From Candidatus Gastranaerophilales bacterium (GTDB lineage Bacteria > Cyanobacteriota > Vampirovibrionia > Gastranaerophilales > Gastranaerophilaceae), in assembly GCA_944323995.1 (NCBI GenBank), contig CALUUN010000001.1:146230-210229 (forward strand): a stretch of 64,000 nt of DNA, written 5' to 3'. Of the stretch, positions 46,110 through 57,729 are shown piece after piece; the stretch's first letter is position 1; every line of letters begins with the position of its first letter. The position numbers and the translations under genes are program-made. The notes beneath the pieces were generated by a model. That model had not been told where the DNA came from, ran no database searches, and saw nothing but the letters and a program-made list of their open reading frames with translations.

Positions 46110-47525
46110 CTAGTCAATCACGATTTCTTTTTCATGAGAATACGTAACATATCCCAAATTAGCTTTGGGCGGTTTTTTAAGATACTTGGCAAAAGTATGG
46201 ATTACACCGATTTTGGAAGATTTTGCGCCGGACGAATTTTCTTTTGCAAGTTTTGCACATTTTAAAATAAGCCGGTCATTTTTGTCAGCGGCACGCAAAA
46301 GGACATGAGAGCCTGCGCAATCTTTTGTGTGGAACCACAAGTCATCATCTTTTGCAAGTTTTGAAACTATGTAATCGTTTTGTCTGTTGTTTTTTCCTAT
46401 ATAGATTGTGTAATTTTCGCCCTTAATTTCTTTCGGGAAAAGTGCTGATTTTTGGGGCGCCGGAAGTTTTTTTTCAGGCTCAATTTCAGAAGAAATTGCA
46501 TAGAGATCCGCAATATTTTCCGCTGATTCTATTGAATACAAAAGCTGTTCAAGATAAAGTTTTTCGGCATTCAGACTGGTTATAAGCTCATCAAGTTTCA
46601 AATTTGAAGTTTTTGCTTTGTTATAGAGTTTATAAAACCTGTTTGCGTTATCTTTAAGCGTTTTTGTTTCATCAAGTTCAATAGAAATATTTTTGTTATT
46701 TTCGTAGTCAAAAACCTCAATTGACTTTGAAAAATCAGAATTATTATAAAGATTTGCCATGATTAAATCGCCAAACAAACGATATTTTTCAGATTTTTCA
46801 GGCGACACGCGCTGAGTTAACATTTGTGTCAGAGAGTTTTTGTATTTTTTCAGACGTTTTAATGTAATCTGACGGTAATTTTCTTTTAATTTTAAAAATT
46901 TGTTTTGGGAAATAATTTCCGCAAAACAATTGTCAATATTTGTATTGACCGAACCTTTTAAACTTGAGAGCGAATTTTCCGCAGCATACCAGAAATTGTT
47001 TTGCTTTGCCGGATAAACATAAGGGAGTCCGCCTGCCATTTCGCGCTCGCGGCTCTTTTCCGCACCGACATTGTGGGCGCAGCCGATTATCAGGTTAGTA
47101 TCATAGTTATACAATATTACGTTTGAATGTTTGCCCATCAATTCTATTGCAAGACAGAGATAAATTTTTTCCGAAAGCTCGTTGTAAGTTTCAACATAAA
47201 ATTCTAAAATCCGCTCAAATTCAGGCTGATTAACTTTTGAAATCCGCGCATTTTCAAGATATTTTCTAAGCAGCATGCAAAACATCGGAGGTTTTTGCGG
47301 AATTTCAAGCGAACGCATTTCTTCATTTTCCCTGCTCATAAAACAAACGTGAAAAAATTGCGGATAAATATTTACGTACAATTTGCGGGTTTCCCCGTTG
47401 TTACGCAAAGTAAAAATCAGCTCGCGCCTTGTCGGCTGCTGAATTTTTTGAATGCGCGCGCCTTGTAAAAACTCACGATTTTCTTCAAGCCACGATTTTA
47501 AAGTCACACTGTCAAAAGTTATCAT
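46110..47525 (-). CDS. rqcH: Rqc2/RqcH homologue (NFACT family, ribosome quality control)
   Basis: 471 residues from ATG 47525, preferred over 47531 because TAAAAT (47532-47537) ends exactly 6 nt before it. NFACT-N domain at the N-terminus (FDSVTLKSWLEENREFLQGA; FCMLLRKYLENARI), a coiled-coil middle, and NFACT-R at the C-terminus (DDLWFHTKDCAGSHVLLR). It recruits tRNA-Ala to add C-terminal alanine tails to peptides on obstructed 50S subunits; the older name FbpA refers to fibronectin binding. Confidence 0.92.
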   Translation of the reverse strand: MITFDSVTLKSWLEENREFLQGARIQKIQQPTRRELIFTLRNNGETRKLYVNIYPQFFHVCFMSRENEEMRSLEIPQKPPMFCMLLRKYLENARISKVNQPEFERILEFYVETYNELSEKIYLCLAIELMGKHSNVILYNYDTNLIIGCAHNVGAEKSREREMAGGLPYVYPAKQNNFWYAAENSLSSLKGSVNTNIDNCFAEIISQNKFLKLKENYRQITLKRLKKYKNSLTQMLTQRVSPEKSEKYRLFGDLIMANLYNNSDFSKSIEVFDYENNKNISIELDETKTLKDNANRFYKLYNKAKTSNLKLDELITSLNAEKLYLEQLLYSIESAENIADLYAISSEIEPEKKLPAPQKSALFPKEIKGENYTIYIGKNNRQNDYIVSKLAKDDDLWFHTKDCAGSHVLLRAADKNDRLILKCAKLAKENSSGAKSSKIGVIHTFAKYLKKPPKANLGYVTYSHEKEIVID

Positions 47526-47537
47526 AAACATATTTTA

Positions 47538-47789
47538 CTACAAATCAGGCTCATAAATAAAATTAAAATCGTGCAAAAGTTCTTCGGGTGTAAGATTCAA
47601 TGCATTGGCAAGTTTAATGAGCGTTGAAAACTTGAGATCAACAAGCCCGTTTTCAATTCTGCTCACTGTGGCAGAGGTTAAAATTTCGCTGTTAAAAGAA
47701 AAATTATTAAGCGATTTGTTACGCTCAATACGCAGTTCCCGCACGCGTCTGCCAAACTTTTTTAACAATTCGTAATCTTGCTGTTGCAT
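47538..47789 (-). CDS. XRE-family helix-turn-helix regulator
   Basis: 83 residues, essentially one HTH domain: FGRRVRELRIERNKSLNNFS, then TSATVSRIENGLVDLKFSTLIKLANAL. It sits 64 nt from, and divergent to, prepilin D, so it is a candidate regulator of that gene or of itself. TACAAT (47797-47802) ends 7 nt before the ATG. Confidence 0.88.
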   Translation of the reverse strand: MQQQDYELLKKFGRRVRELRIERNKSLNNFSFNSEILTSATVSRIENGLVDLKFSTLIKLANALNLTPEELLHDFNFIYEPDL

Positions 47790-47853
47790 ATATGTAATTG
47801 TAATGGTAAACTTTAATTAATTCATTACATGTATGTAACAGAAGGAGAAATAA

Positions 47854-48912
47854 ATGCATAAAAATACAAAAGGTTTCACCCTTGCAGAAGTGCTGATAAC
47901 CTTAGCAATAATTGGAGTAGTCGCAGCATTAACAATCCCAACATTAATTCAGAACTACCAAGAGAGAGCATGGGGAACCGCATCAGAAGTATTCCAGAGA
48001 AAGCTCGGTGAAGCATTAAGGGTAATGAATGTTCAAGGAACTTTAGCAGGCTATACAACAACTGAAGCATTTGTTGATGAACTTTCTAAACATATCAAGA
48101 TAACAAGAATATGCGATAACGATGATATTACAACATGTTTTGCTGATAAAGTTACATGGGACGGAGAAGAAGTAGAGATGTCTAAAATCAAGACATCCAA
48201 AAACTTCGGTAAAGATGATTGGAATACAAACACTGTAGCCGTACAGTTTGCTAATGGTGTGAACGGAGTAATAGCATACAATCCAACAGAAACTTGTAAA
48301 CAGGACCCATACTCAAATCAAATAACCGGAACAAGCTGTTTAGCAATACTATATGACGTAGACGGCTTCAAAAATCCAAATACACAAAGTAAAGATTTAA
48401 AACAAATAAATGTATCCTCCCTTGGTGAAAGCAATTGTGTATTGCAATTAGATGGTTTTTGTTTTACAGCCCCCTTTTTAGCAAATGTACCCTTAACTTA
48501 TGATGAGTGCATTGCTCATAAAGACGAATGGCAAATAGAATATTGTTACAACACAGATGAGAATTACTGGGGAGGTGTTGTGAAAAAATGCGGAGGCGCA
48601 CAAAATATGCCAACATTTGAACATCTAGCAAAACTTGCCGATTACATATATAACACAAACGGAGTCGGAGCAGAGGAATCAATTTCATTAGAAATTGACA
48701 TGTATAAGGTATATGAGTTTGGCGGCGGGAGTTTCGACTTCTTACCCATTCCAACATATATGGCATTTTCTATATACGGAAATGAATACGGCACTGTACC
48801 ATTTTCTGGCGAAAATGGATACGGAGGGCGTTATTTTTCAGAAACAGGTTCATTTGCCGGTTTTGATGTTCCAACCCGGAGCGGTGGCGTAGGCGTTTGC
48901 ATTGCCAAATAG
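47854..48912 (+). CDS. Prepilin-like protein D (short leader, no G tract)
   Basis: 352 residues. A canonical prepilin leader MHKNTKGFTLAEVLITLAI follows AAGGAG. Residues about 10-185 are nearly identical to prepilins B and C (IQNYQERAWGTASEVFQRKL; KHIKITRICDNDD). The C-terminal lectin-like module is more degenerate (VLQLDGFCFTAPF ... GVGVCIAK) and lacks the LWSS start; its codons are AT-ending like the rest of the gene. This looks like the constitutively readable, non-diversified member. It is divergent to an XRE regulator. Confidence 0.85.
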   Translation: MHKNTKGFTLAEVLITLAIIGVVAALTIPTLIQNYQERAWGTASEVFQRKLGEALRVMNVQGTLAGYTTTEAFVDELSKHIKITRICDNDDITTCFADKVTWDGEEVEMSKIKTSKNFGKDDWNTNTVAVQFANGVNGVIAYNPTETCKQDPYSNQITGTSCLAILYDVDGFKNPNTQSKDLKQINVSSLGESNCVLQLDGFCFTAPFLANVPLTYDECIAHKDEWQIEYCYNTDENYWGGVVKKCGGAQNMPTFEHLAKLADYIYNTNGVGAEESISLEIDMYKVYEFGGGSFDFLPIPTYMAFSIYGNEYGTVPFSGENGYGGRYFSETGSFAGFDVPTRSGGVGVCIAK

Positions 48913-48917
48913 CGTGA

Positions 48918-48949
48918 GTGTCTTATAAGTCGATAACTTATTAAGACAC
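48918..48949. terminator. Hairpin 3' of prepilin D
   Basis: GTGTCTTATAAGT / AACTTATTAAGACAC, 13-bp stem with one bulge, five bases after the stop. There is no clear T run, so it could be a terminator or an mRNA-stabilising hairpin. Confidence 0.5.
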
Positions 48950-49016
48950 GTCTTAACAGATTATCTATTGACTGGCGTCAAAAAAAATGTTAAAATTAAC
49001 CCAAAAGGAGAAAAAT

Positions 49017-49436
49017 ATGGGCGCATGGCAAATTTGGGCAGGACTCGGTCTTTTATTTCTGATACTTGAAATGACTGTTCCCGGAATGTTTTTTCTGAAC
49101 TTTGCGGCTGCGGCTTTTATCACGGCGATTTGCGCGATATATATTTTCAACTTGGCAGCGTTGATAATAATTTTTGTTGCGCTGTCACTTGTATCTTTAC
49201 TTGTTCTGCGGCCGATACTTGTTAAGAAAACACAAAAAAATCAAGAAACCGGTATTGCCGCAAAATATATTGGAAAAACCGCGAAGGTTATAGAAACTGT
49301 AACCCCGAACAGCGGAGTAATTTCGATTTACGACGAACGCTGGGAAGCAAGAGCCGACCATGATATTCCTGCAGGAAGCGAAGTTGTTATTGAAAGAAAT
49401 GAGAGTTTAGTAATGTACGTTAAAGAAAGGGAATAA
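49017..49436 (+). CDS. NfeD-like membrane protein
   Basis: 139 residues from ATG 49017 (AAAGGAG upstream). Three membrane segments in the first 70 residues, then a small OB-fold domain (IAAKYIGKTAKVIETVTPNSG). The short NfeD form. It lies one base before an SPFH gene, the usual NfeD-stomatin pair thought to organise membrane microdomains or membrane-protein quality control. Confidence 0.88.
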   Translation: MGAWQIWAGLGLLFLILEMTVPGMFFLNFAAAAFITAICAIYIFNLAALIIIFVALSLVSLLVLRPILVKKTQKNQETGIAAKYIGKTAKVIETVTPNSGVISIYDERWEARADHDIPAGSEVVIERNESLVMYVKERE

Positions 49437-49437
49437 A

Positions 49438-50409
49438 ATGAGTTTATTTTTATTAATTTTAGTTGTTGCTGCAGTAATTTTTGTTGCAAAAGGAGTTGTA
49501 ATAGTTCAGCAGGCAGAAGTTGTTATTGTTGAAAGATTGGGGAAATACGACAGAACGCTTGAATCAGGTTTGAATTACATAATCCCGATTCTGGAAGCAC
49601 CCAGAGGCATTGCCTGGAAAGTTACTCAAAGAGGACTTGACGGCACTACCTATTCTTATATAAAAGAAAGAACAAAAATAGATTTGCGAGAATCCGTATA
49701 CGATTTTCCAAGACAAACCGTAATCACAAAAGATAATGTTTCAATAAGCATCAATGCGCTTTTGTATTTTCAAATAGTTGACCCTAAAAGTGCTGTTTAT
49801 GAAATTCAAAACCTGCCTGATGCAATAGAAAAATTAACCCAGACAACATTAAGAAACCTTGTCGGACAGCTTGATTTGGACGAAACTCTGGTATCCCGCG
49901 ACAAGATTAACAATGAGCTGCGCGCAATACTTGATGAAGCAACAAACAAATGGGGCGTAAAAGTTAACCGCGTAGAGCTTCAAGACATAATTCCTCCGTC
50001 TGATATTCAATCTGCAATGGAAAAACAAATGAAGGCAGAACGCGACCGCCGTGCCGCAATTCTGGAAGCTGAAGGCTTGAAAAAATCAGCTATTCTTAAA
50101 GCAGAAGGACAGAAAGAAGCCGCAATTAATCAGGCTGAAGGTGAAAAACAGGCTGCAATCTTAAAAGCGGAAGGTATAGCACAGGCCAGAGTAATTGAAG
50201 CGGATGCCGAAAAAGAAGCTATCGGCAGAATTATCACAGCGCTTGCAGACAAAGGTAAACCGGATCAGTACCTTGTTGCGATGAAATATCTGGAAACAAT
50301 GCAGGCAATCACAAGCGGCGAAAACAATAAAATTGTTTACATGCCGTACGAAGCAACCGGAATTTTATCTTCGGTTGACGGCATTAAGGAAATGTTTAAC
50401 AAAAACTAA
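49438..50409 (+). CDS. SPFH/band-7 (stomatin/QmcA-like) membrane protein
   Basis: 323 residues. N-terminal membrane anchor (LFLLILVVAAVIFVAKG), SPFH domain with VVIVERLGKYDRTLESG and SAVYEIQNLPDAIEKLTQT, then an Ala/Glu-rich coiled coil (EAEGLKKSAILKAEGQKEAA). Forms large oligomers at the membrane and works with the preceding NfeD partner. Confidence 0.92.
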   Translation: MSLFLLILVVAAVIFVAKGVVIVQQAEVVIVERLGKYDRTLESGLNYIIPILEAPRGIAWKVTQRGLDGTTYSYIKERTKIDLRESVYDFPRQTVITKDNVSISINALLYFQIVDPKSAVYEIQNLPDAIEKLTQTTLRNLVGQLDLDETLVSRDKINNELRAILDEATNKWGVKVNRVELQDIIPPSDIQSAMEKQMKAERDRRAAILEAEGLKKSAILKAEGQKEAAINQAEGEKQAAILKAEGIAQARVIEADAEKEAIGRIITALADKGKPDQYLVAMKYLETMQAITSGENNKIVYMPYEATGILSSVDGIKEMFNKN

Positions 50410-50411
50410 TC

Positions 50412-51668
50412 ATGGAAAAAATATTAAAAAGACCTGAAGTTATTTTTATAATAATTGCTTTATTTTTCGGAACTTTATTCAGCGTTTTGACGCCGCCAAC
50501 AAAAGTTGCAGATGAACCGGCGCACCTGTTAAGAAGCTGCGAAGTTGCTGACGGGATTTTTTATAACAAAACACCGGCACAAAATGTTAAATCTGATAAA
50601 TATTTTTTAACTGTCTTTAGCCGAGATAACTATATAGGACAGCATCAGGCAACCGGTTATTCGCCTGTTTTGTACACAATTCCTGCAGCCGCAATAAAAA
50701 TCGGGAGCCTGTTTACGGGAAACGGGTTATTACTTTTTTATTTTGCAAGATTTTTAAATATGCTTTTTTGGATATCTGTTACTGCTCTTGCAATTAGGAT
50801 AACACCTGTTTTTAAATGGTTATTTCTTTTTGCCGCCTTGCTTCCAATGACAGTTTTTGAGGGCATGTCACTTGCTGCAGATTCATTTAATACAGCGTTT
50901 GCATTTTTATTCTTTGCCTACATTTTCAAATTAATATATGATTCACAAGAACTAAAAAAATCCGATTACGTTAAATTATCTTTAATGAGTATATTAAGCG
51001 CATTTACAAAAGGTACAATCTATCCGATATTCTTATTTATATTTTTACCAATTAAAAAACACAAATACCTTTTTGCCTTCAGCTGTTTTGCTGTAGCATT
51101 TGCGCTTATGACATGGTGGAAATCTATAAATATGACCTACATATTTCCGGAATCAAATCCTGAATTACATAGACATTTATTGGTCAGCGCCCCACTGGAA
51201 TTTGTGAAAATTTCGGCAAGAACCATTATTGATTATTCTGATTTTTACTTGAATAATCTTATCGGGATACTGGGCTGGCTAGACATAAGATTTAAGGATA
51301 TTGTATACGTATTAACAACTATAGTATTCGCCCTTTGCTGCCTGATTTTACCTGAACCTAAAATTAGAAAATCCCAGAGAATTTTGGCTGCAGCAGCATG
51401 GATTATTTTTACGGTTCTGCTATTGATAATGTATTACATAATTTGGACAGTTCCCGGTGATACACATATCCAAGGAATACAGGGAAGATATTACACTCCG
51501 ATGTTGCCGTTTTTGTTTATACTGTTTACAATTAATAAACCTTTGTTTAATACAAAAATCCAAAACTATTTTAAAATCTTCACCGTAACCTTTTTAATTG
51601 CAGTTTTGATATACGCAAGTATCCAAATATACAATCATTACCATTTCTTATTTACGACACTGTTATAA
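50412..51668 (+). CDS. DUF2142-family polytopic membrane protein
   Basis: 418 residues, about 11-12 membrane segments. FSVLTPPTKVADEPAHLLRS just after the first helix is the hallmark of DUF2142, a GT-C-like family linked to surface polysaccharides. AADSFNTAFAF near 155 and HIQGIQGRYYTPMLPF near 355 are further conserved blocks. Starts 2 nt after the SPFH gene, so NfeD-SPFH-DUF2142 is one operon. Confidence 0.85.
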   Translation: MEKILKRPEVIFIIIALFFGTLFSVLTPPTKVADEPAHLLRSCEVADGIFYNKTPAQNVKSDKYFLTVFSRDNYIGQHQATGYSPVLYTIPAAAIKIGSLFTGNGLLLFYFARFLNMLFWISVTALAIRITPVFKWLFLFAALLPMTVFEGMSLAADSFNTAFAFLFFAYIFKLIYDSQELKKSDYVKLSLMSILSAFTKGTIYPIFLFIFLPIKKHKYLFAFSCFAVAFALMTWWKSINMTYIFPESNPELHRHLLVSAPLEFVKISARTIIDYSDFYLNNLIGILGWLDIRFKDIVYVLTTIVFALCCLILPEPKIRKSQRILAAAAWIIFTVLLLIMYYIIWTVPGDTHIQGIQGRYYTPMLPFLFILFTINKPLFNTKIQNYFKIFTVTFLIAVLIYASIQIYNHYHFLFTTLL

Positions 51669-51748
51669 AAATTCAAAAAAGACTATGTAATTTTCTATAT
51701 TTTTGCTAGAATTAATGTAGCATATAGTAAGAAAAGGAAATTAAGATA

Positions 51749-53560
<1,812 letters not shown>

Positions 53561-53580
<20 letters not shown>

Positions 53581-53929
53581 CAAGTTTTTGTCTTTGTACT
53601 TTTTCCTGCAGACGGCGCGGCATAATCTTATTGTTATAGCGTTCTAATGCTGTCCGCATAAAAACCTGTCTTAAACCTTCGAACCCCTCATCCATAATAA
53701 GGCTGCTGTAGTGACCGTCCTGAAAAATTACAACACCGGAAATTTCTTTTCAGTTATCCAATACCGTACTTACGTGCATCATATCGTGCGAATTAACAAT
53801 ACCTGAATAATTCTTGTTAGTTTTTTTGTATATATAATTCATCATTGATGAAAAATTTCTCGGCAAATGACGTCCGCCAAATGAAGTCTGTTGAGCTCTA
53901 AAGCCGCTTATCGGCTGTATTGATGACAT
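53561..53929 (-). pseudogene. Small protein gene interrupted by an in-frame TGA
   Basis: From ATG 53929 (AAAGGAG upstream) the frame reads 59 codons beginning MSSIQPISGFRAQQTSFGGR, meets a TGA (53750-53752), then stays open in the same frame for 62 more codons (KEISGVVIFQDGHYSSLIMD ... KLDKKALR) to a TAA at 53561. The two halves make one about 120-residue protein if the TGA was a Trp (TGG) or similar codon. No family recognised. Standard-code TGA makes this a nonsense allele; readthrough is not excluded. Confidence 0.65.
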
Positions 53930-54016
53930 GCTTTTCTCCTTTATAGAATTATAAATCATATAAATATATTTTTTGCTACTTTGTAACGGTATATTAATTT
54001 GTATTATAATAAACTT

Positions 54017-54907
54017 ATGCAAATATTTACGAGTTTAAATGAAAACAAAAATTTATCAATTGCTCTGGGGTATTTCGACGGGGTACATTTAGGGCACAGG
54101 GCGGTTATAAATTCCGCGGTAAATTTTGCAAAAGAAAACAATTTAAAATCCGCAGTAATAACCTTTAAAGACCATCCATGCTGTTTTTTTTACGGCGTTT
54201 GCCCCAAATATATTCTTACAAGAGAACAGCGCAGAGAAAAACTTGCCTCATCAGGCATTGATTATTTATACGAGTTAGATTTTGACGAAAAATTATCTTC
54301 TTTGAGTGCACAAGAATACTTGGAAAATATTCTTGTGAAATATTTTACACCCAAATCAATATCCACCGGATTCAATCACCATTTCGGCGCCAAAAAATCA
54401 GGCACACCGGAATTTTTAAGAAATAACAGCAAGAAATACGGATATGAATACTTTGAAATTCCGCCGCAAAAAATTGACAATGAAATAATAAGCAGCACCG
54501 CAATAAGAAACTATCTGCAAAACGGACAAATTGAAAAAGCAAATAAAATGCTCAAAGATAATTTTGCAATAACAGGCATTGTTGTTGAAGGGCAAAAACT
54601 CGGCCGCAAATTAGGCTTCAAAACCGCTAATTTAATATACCCGCCGGAACTTATTGAACTCCCGTTCGGAGTTTATGAAACAAATACACAATACGGTAAA
54701 GGCATAACAAATTTCGGTATCCGTCCGACCGTCAGCAGCACGCAAAAACCTGTTGCAGAAACTCATATCCTGAATTTTGCAAAAGATATATACGGAGAAA
54801 AAATAAATGTGGAATTTGTCCGCATGCTCCGCAAAGAACAAAAATTCAACTCTGTTGACGAGCTAAAACAACAGATTGCAAAAGACATTTCTATGATACA
54901 CAAATAA
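54017..54907 (+). CDS. ribF: Bifunctional riboflavin kinase / FAD synthetase
   Basis: 296 residues from ATG 54017; TTGTAA (53981-53986), 18 nt, TATAAT (54005-54010) ends 6 nt before it. N-terminal adenylyltransferase with LGYFDGVHLGHRAVI and SSTAIRNYLQNGQ, C-terminal kinase with GRKLGFKTANLIYPPEL and YGKGITNFGIRPTV. It converts riboflavin to FMN and FAD. Confidence 0.95.
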   Translation: MQIFTSLNENKNLSIALGYFDGVHLGHRAVINSAVNFAKENNLKSAVITFKDHPCCFFYGVCPKYILTREQRREKLASSGIDYLYELDFDEKLSSLSAQEYLENILVKYFTPKSISTGFNHHFGAKKSGTPEFLRNNSKKYGYEYFEIPPQKIDNEIISSTAIRNYLQNGQIEKANKMLKDNFAITGIVVEGQKLGRKLGFKTANLIYPPELIELPFGVYETNTQYGKGITNFGIRPTVSSTQKPVAETHILNFAKDIYGEKINVEFVRMLRKEQKFNSVDELKQQIAKDISMIHK

Positions 54908-54931
54908 AACACATGTTTATGCTCAATAAAT

Positions 54932-56839
54932 TTATCCGATAGGCGGAAAAACATCATCAATATACTTTTTCCAATTTTTAATATCAAAAAATCCGATTGA
55001 AAATTCCGCAGTATTTTCACCTGCCTGCTGTGCGTCCGGAACCTCCAGCGGAGGGCCCGCAGGTGTTGTACGGCAGGTGTTATAAGGATTTGAAATCACG
55101 CCCGTACTGCGCAAAATCGTTACAGAAAGCGTGTTTTTGAACACTTCGTATTCGGTTAACCCTTTTGTTATTATTCCAAACCCTTGAGCCCAGACAAGCC
55201 GCTGCATCGGTGCAAAGTTCGTCTTAACCTCAATTCCGCGCTTTTTGGGCAAATGTTCAAGCATGTCGTAATCAGGATCAAAATTCCGCTCAATAATCGT
55301 GTTCATATCCTCGGAAAACGTCTTATTAACCGGTTCCGGCAAAACAAACCTTACCTGCCAGAGTTTATTTTTTAACCTGTTATCCCAAACAATTTTGAAA
55401 TTTATCAAACTTTTTCCTGCTTCAAATTTCACATCAAAAAAGTTTGTGTGAATAATCTGACCGTCAATACCCGTAATTTCCGCCTGCTCGCCGTAATCTC
55501 CCGGAACCGCACCGAAATTATACGTATCTCCCATATCAATACGGCGTATGAAGCGGATTTCCACATTATCCGCGTATAATTTTCCGTTCTCAAAACGGAT
55601 TTTTATATCCGAAGTTTTTTTCGGTCTTTTCCGCAAGGTATAGATTGTCGTATAGTCTTCTGTAACCGGAATTTTTTGAGTATTATAAAGCAGCGAATTT
55701 TCAAACCCTGACGAAATTTCTGCAATATCATAGCCTGAAATCGGTTTTGTACTTTGAATCAGCGGTGTTTCAAATTCATATTGCTGACGCAATTCTTCAA
55801 TAATCGTATTTGCGATTTGTATAATTTTTTCATACCGTGTAATATTTTCTCTGTGAACAAGATCGGTTGAACAGCCGCAAATACTGTCATGAGCCTGATT
55901 TTGAAGCAACAATTTAAAAGCGTACTCAATAACTTTTTCGTATTTACACCCGTATTTTTTTTGCAGTTTATCTGCCTGTTCCAACAGGTAACAGCATTTT
56001 ATATTGTACTGTTTAAGTTTCATTCTTGCCGAATACGAACCCGGCAGAATAAATGTTTTTGAATTGTCACGCAGTTCATCATTCCATTTTGTTTTAAACT
56101 TAACTTTTTCAAAATAATCAAACGGCGAACCCAGCTTGATTTTGTAATTTGTAAGATATTTGTTAACTTCTTTAATTTGCCCGGCGATATCTTTTTCAAC
56201 CCCGAGATGGTCTGCACCGACGGGCATTAAAATATAATCTGAAGCCTTTTCGGCAATTTTATCAAGATCTTTTTCAAGCCAGCCTGCTTTAGCCTCCGGC
56301 GGAATATCCGCTGAAAAAATATCCATAAAATATCCGCGGATAAGATTAACCGTGTTCACCCCGTTAAACACAAAATCAGCCGGCAAATCACCTGCTCCGC
56401 GCCAGACAATTGCCTTATCAATCCCGAATTTCTTCAAAATCACGGGCACGTTCTTACTGTGGCCGAAAGTATCTGCAAGATATCCTATAAAATCTTCACA
56501 CCCGAAATCTTTTGAGATTTTCAAACCAAGCTCAAGATTTTTTTCAAAACATGCCCGATCAGTCAAAAACTCATCCACCAGACAATAAAACGGCCCTATA
56601 AAAAGTTTTTTCTTCTTAATCAAACGCCTTACGAGTTTTTCTTTTTCAGGCCGCATTTCAAGATAATCCAGAAGCGCCGCAACCTGCCCGTCAAAATAAA
56701 AACACGGAATACTGCCCTCCTCCAGCATTTCAAGAACATTATCAAAAACTCTCAAAAGCCGGAGCCTGAAAACTTCAAACTCTCTGTACCATTCTCTGTC
56801 CCAGTGCGTATGCAGATATGCAATGACATTTTTTTTCAT
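54932..56839 (-). CDS. Glycoside hydrolase family 38 alpha-mannosidase-like protein
   Basis: 635 residues. Metal-site HTHWDREWYREFEVF at the N-terminus, LADTFGHSKNVPVILKKFG near 125 (nucleophile Asp), QNQAHDSICGCSTDLVHREN near 305. It is shorter than typical bacterial GH38 enzymes (about 850 or more), with a reduced C-terminal beta region. No signal peptide, so it acts in the cytoplasm on imported mannosides or on the cell's own glycans. TAATAT ends 7 nt before the ATG. Confidence 0.88.
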   Translation of the reverse strand: MKKNVIAYLHTHWDREWYREFEVFRLRLLRVFDNVLEMLEEGSIPCFYFDGQVAALLDYLEMRPEKEKLVRRLIKKKKLFIGPFYCLVDEFLTDRACFEKNLELGLKISKDFGCEDFIGYLADTFGHSKNVPVILKKFGIDKAIVWRGAGDLPADFVFNGVNTVNLIRGYFMDIFSADIPPEAKAGWLEKDLDKIAEKASDYILMPVGADHLGVEKDIAGQIKEVNKYLTNYKIKLGSPFDYFEKVKFKTKWNDELRDNSKTFILPGSYSARMKLKQYNIKCCYLLEQADKLQKKYGCKYEKVIEYAFKLLLQNQAHDSICGCSTDLVHRENITRYEKIIQIANTIIEELRQQYEFETPLIQSTKPISGYDIAEISSGFENSLLYNTQKIPVTEDYTTIYTLRKRPKKTSDIKIRFENGKLYADNVEIRFIRRIDMGDTYNFGAVPGDYGEQAEITGIDGQIIHTNFFDVKFEAGKSLINFKIVWDNRLKNKLWQVRFVLPEPVNKTFSEDMNTIIERNFDPDYDMLEHLPKKRGIEVKTNFAPMQRLVWAQGFGIITKGLTEYEVFKNTLSVTILRSTGVISNPYNTCRTTPAGPPLEVPDAQQAGENTAEFSIGFFDIKNWKKYIDDVFPPIG

Positions 56840-56952
56840 AAGATTTATATTACCACATTTTTTACAAACCGGCTAATTGTAAAGTTAGCCGTTGCGGGGA
56901 ATGAATATTTTGAAAACTTATTTTAACCTTTTGTTAAAAGTTGAGGACAAAA

Positions 56953-57729
56953 ATGAGATATTTTTACGTAATTATATGTTTGTTTTTTCTAATAAACACC
57001 GCACAGGCAAGACCGATTGACTACGCACGCGACGGATTTCCGCCGCTAAGACCGAAACACCGCGTAATACACCACGCGGCAAACAACAGGCTTGCTCTGC
57101 TTAATTACCGCAAAGTAACCGAAGCCGAAAAAACAATTCTCGGTCAAACTTTTGAAAATCAGGATATGAACGTAAGGCTTAACAGACTGGAAGAAAGCGT
57201 ATTCAATCGGACTTATCCGACGCTTTCTTTTGAACAGCGGGTTAATAACATAATTGTAAACTACAACAACACAGCCGGAAACACTTCATATAAAAATCTT
57301 GATAAATATGAAAAAAAAGTTTTCAAAAGAACGTTTGAAAACGAATTACCTGAAAACCGCATTTCAAGGCTTGAAGAACAGGTGCTCGGAACAATTCAAA
57401 GCGGAGATCTCACCTCTCGCTATGAAACACTTGCAAAAGCCGTACCTTCATATAACAAAAACACATTCACAACAGTAACACCGTTAAACTCCTATCCCTA
57501 CACTGCACCCGTTGTCCGCTCAAGCGGCTGGCGCGGGCTTGCCGGCTCACTCGGAAACTTCTTTAATAACAGATTTGTCGGTGTTCCAACAGGCATGTCG
57601 CCCCAAATTTATTCACCATACATAAACAACTACGGCCCGGATTATCAGCGCGGCTTTTACGGAAACACCGGCTGGAATTACAACAACACCTATCGCGGCT
57701 CCGGAACCGGCGTCCATATCCTGCCCTAA
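56953..57729 (+). CDS. Secreted protein with two repeated helical motifs, unknown function
   Basis: 258 residues from ATG 56953 (GAGG 6 nt upstream; a TTG at 56941 is the ORF limit). Signal peptide ending AQARPIDYA. Two related repeats follow: EKTILGQTFENQDMNVRLNR-LEESVF near 55 and EKKVFKRTFENELPENRISR-LEEQVLG near 110. The C-terminal 80 residues are Asn, Gly and Tyr rich. The repeat pattern (E..i.G..FEN....RL.RLE..v) looks structural. A CGGCTAA/TTAGCCG palindrome lies upstream at 56871-56893. Confidence 0.72.
   Translation: MRYFYVIICLFFLINTAQARPIDYARDGFPPLRPKHRVIHHAANNRLALLNYRKVTEAEKTILGQTFENQDMNVRLNRLEESVFNRTYPTLSFEQRVNNIIVNYNNTAGNTSYKNLDKYEKKVFKRTFENELPENRISRLEEQVLGTIQSGDLTSRYETLAKAVPSYNKNTFTTVTPLNSYPYTAPVVRSSGWRGLAGSLGNFFNNRFVGVPTGMSPQIYSPYINNYGPDYQRGFYGNTGWNYNNTYRGSGTGVHILP

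Noticed and set aside
53750..53752. Selenocysteine or a recoded TGA
   Set aside because: No SECIS-like hairpin was recognised next to it, and other genes here (for example tatD and gatD) end with TGA as a stop. A nonsense mutation is simpler.
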